From an uncultured Cocleimonas sp. (GTDB lineage Bacteria > Pseudomonadota > Gammaproteobacteria > Thiotrichales > Thiotrichaceae), in assembly GCA_937974135.1 (NCBI GenBank), contig CALJIH010000171.1, positions 1-6,179 of the forward strand: a stretch of 6,179 nucleotides of DNA. Direction: 5' to 3'. The notes beneath the pieces were generated by a model. It was not told the origin of the DNA. It worked only from the letters and a program-made list of their open reading frames with translations, and ran no database searches. Numbering within the stretch: the stretch's first letter is position 1; each line of letters opens with the position of its first letter. Shown here piece after piece: positions 5,892 to 6,179 of this stretch. The position numbers and the translations under genes were made by a program.

Positions 5892-6179
5892 ATGTCAGAT
5901 ACCTTTCAAATGTATATTGATGGCGAATGGACAAATGGCAGTGAAGGCCAAACCATGGAGAGCATCAATCCAGCGACAGGTAAAGCATGGGCGAGTTTTG
6001 CTTGTACCAGCAAAGATGATGTCGAACGTTCGATTGTTGCGGCACGACGTGCATTAAATGAAGGTCCTTGGTCAACCATGACAGCTACGCAACGTGGCAA
6101 ATTGCTTTACAAACTGGCAGATTTGGTTGAAAAGAATGCGGGCAAATTAGGTGAATACGAGACCACGGATAGTGGCAAG
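5892..6179 (+). CDS. Aldehyde dehydrogenase, N-terminal part (3' end beyond the window)
   Basis: The open frame from ATG 5892 runs 96 codons to the last base of the window. It reads as the N-terminal end of the NAD(P)-dependent aldehyde dehydrogenase superfamily: MYIDGEW (7-13), ESINPATGK (23-31), the DDVERSIVAARRAL helix, GPWS, the QRGKLLYKLADLVE helix, and TTDSGK at the edge, matching the family's E..D.GK motif. The catalytic Glu and Cys lie in the missing part (the family is usually about 480-500 residues). GGAG at 5882-5885, six bases before the ATG, is a good ribosome binding site. By context it would oxidise the ring-opening product (as TgnC does) or succinate semialdehyde (as TgnE does); the N-terminus cannot tell them apart. 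It is 269 bases from the monooxygenase gene, separated by the palindrome, so it may share the operon transcript or have its own promoter. Confidence 0.88.
   Translation, partial: MSDTFQMYIDGEWTNGSEGQTMESINPATGKAWASFACTSKDDVERSIVAARRALNEGPWSTMTATQRGKLLYKLADLVEKNAGKLGEYETTDSGK

Noticed and set aside
4512..6100. Short open frames at 4512-4694, 4969-5163 and 5906-6100 (minus) and 5015-5206 (plus)
   Set aside because: All sit over the monooxygenase or dehydrogenase coding regions or their leaders; none has protein-like features.

Overview
The window reads as a piece of chromosome from an AT-rich proteobacterium, most likely a marine-type gammaproteobacterium. This rests on the base composition, the style of the intergenic repeats and the look of the proteins. 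It is an inference; no rRNA or other marker gene is present. All major genes are intact except where the window edges cut the first and last.

Layout. (1) Positions 1-1192 hold a membrane-anchored diguanylate cyclase (GGDEF family), probably cut at its 5' end by the window edge and unrelated to the rest. (2) Positions 1193-1395 form an intergenic strip with a poly-G motif and a cluster of degenerate GCTCAG-core repeats. (3) Positions 1396-2064, on the minus strand, encode a GntR/FCD-family repressor-like protein. It is divergent from an operon whose start carries a clear 20-bp inverted repeat (2132-2151) that looks like its operator. (4) Positions 2180-5622 carry a tight plus-strand operon: a DUF1185/PF06684 'amino acid synthesis' protein, an alpha/beta hydrolase, a flavin reductase with an extra C-terminal domain, and a luciferase-like flavin monooxygenase. 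(5) Positions 5619-5786 are a long imperfect palindrome that begins at the stop codon of the monooxygenase gene. (6) From 5892 to the window end is the N-terminal part of an aldehyde dehydrogenase.

How the genes fit together. A luciferase-like monooxygenase, a partner flavin reductase, an alpha/beta hydrolase, an aldehyde dehydrogenase and a GntR regulator match the toolkit of oxidative ring-opening pathways for N-heterocycles. The closest match I know is the trigonelline (N-methylnicotinate) pathway tgnABCDE described in Acinetobacter baylyi. There TgnAB opens the pyridine ring, the dehydrogenase TgnC oxidises the product, TgnD hydrolyses it to succinate semialdehyde, methylamine, formate and CO2, and TgnE makes succinate. 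Pyridine, pyrimidine (Rut-like) or another N-methylpyridine such as homarine remain possible substrates. No transporter is visible to help decide.

The least explained items are four. The flavin reductase has an appended, apparently catalytically dead Nudix-like domain. The DUF1185 protein has no established reaction, yet its gene overlaps that of the hydrolase. The roughly 170-bp foldback element sits inside the operon. A near-identical poly-G/poly-C motif lies in inverted orientation on the two sides of the regulator-operon block.
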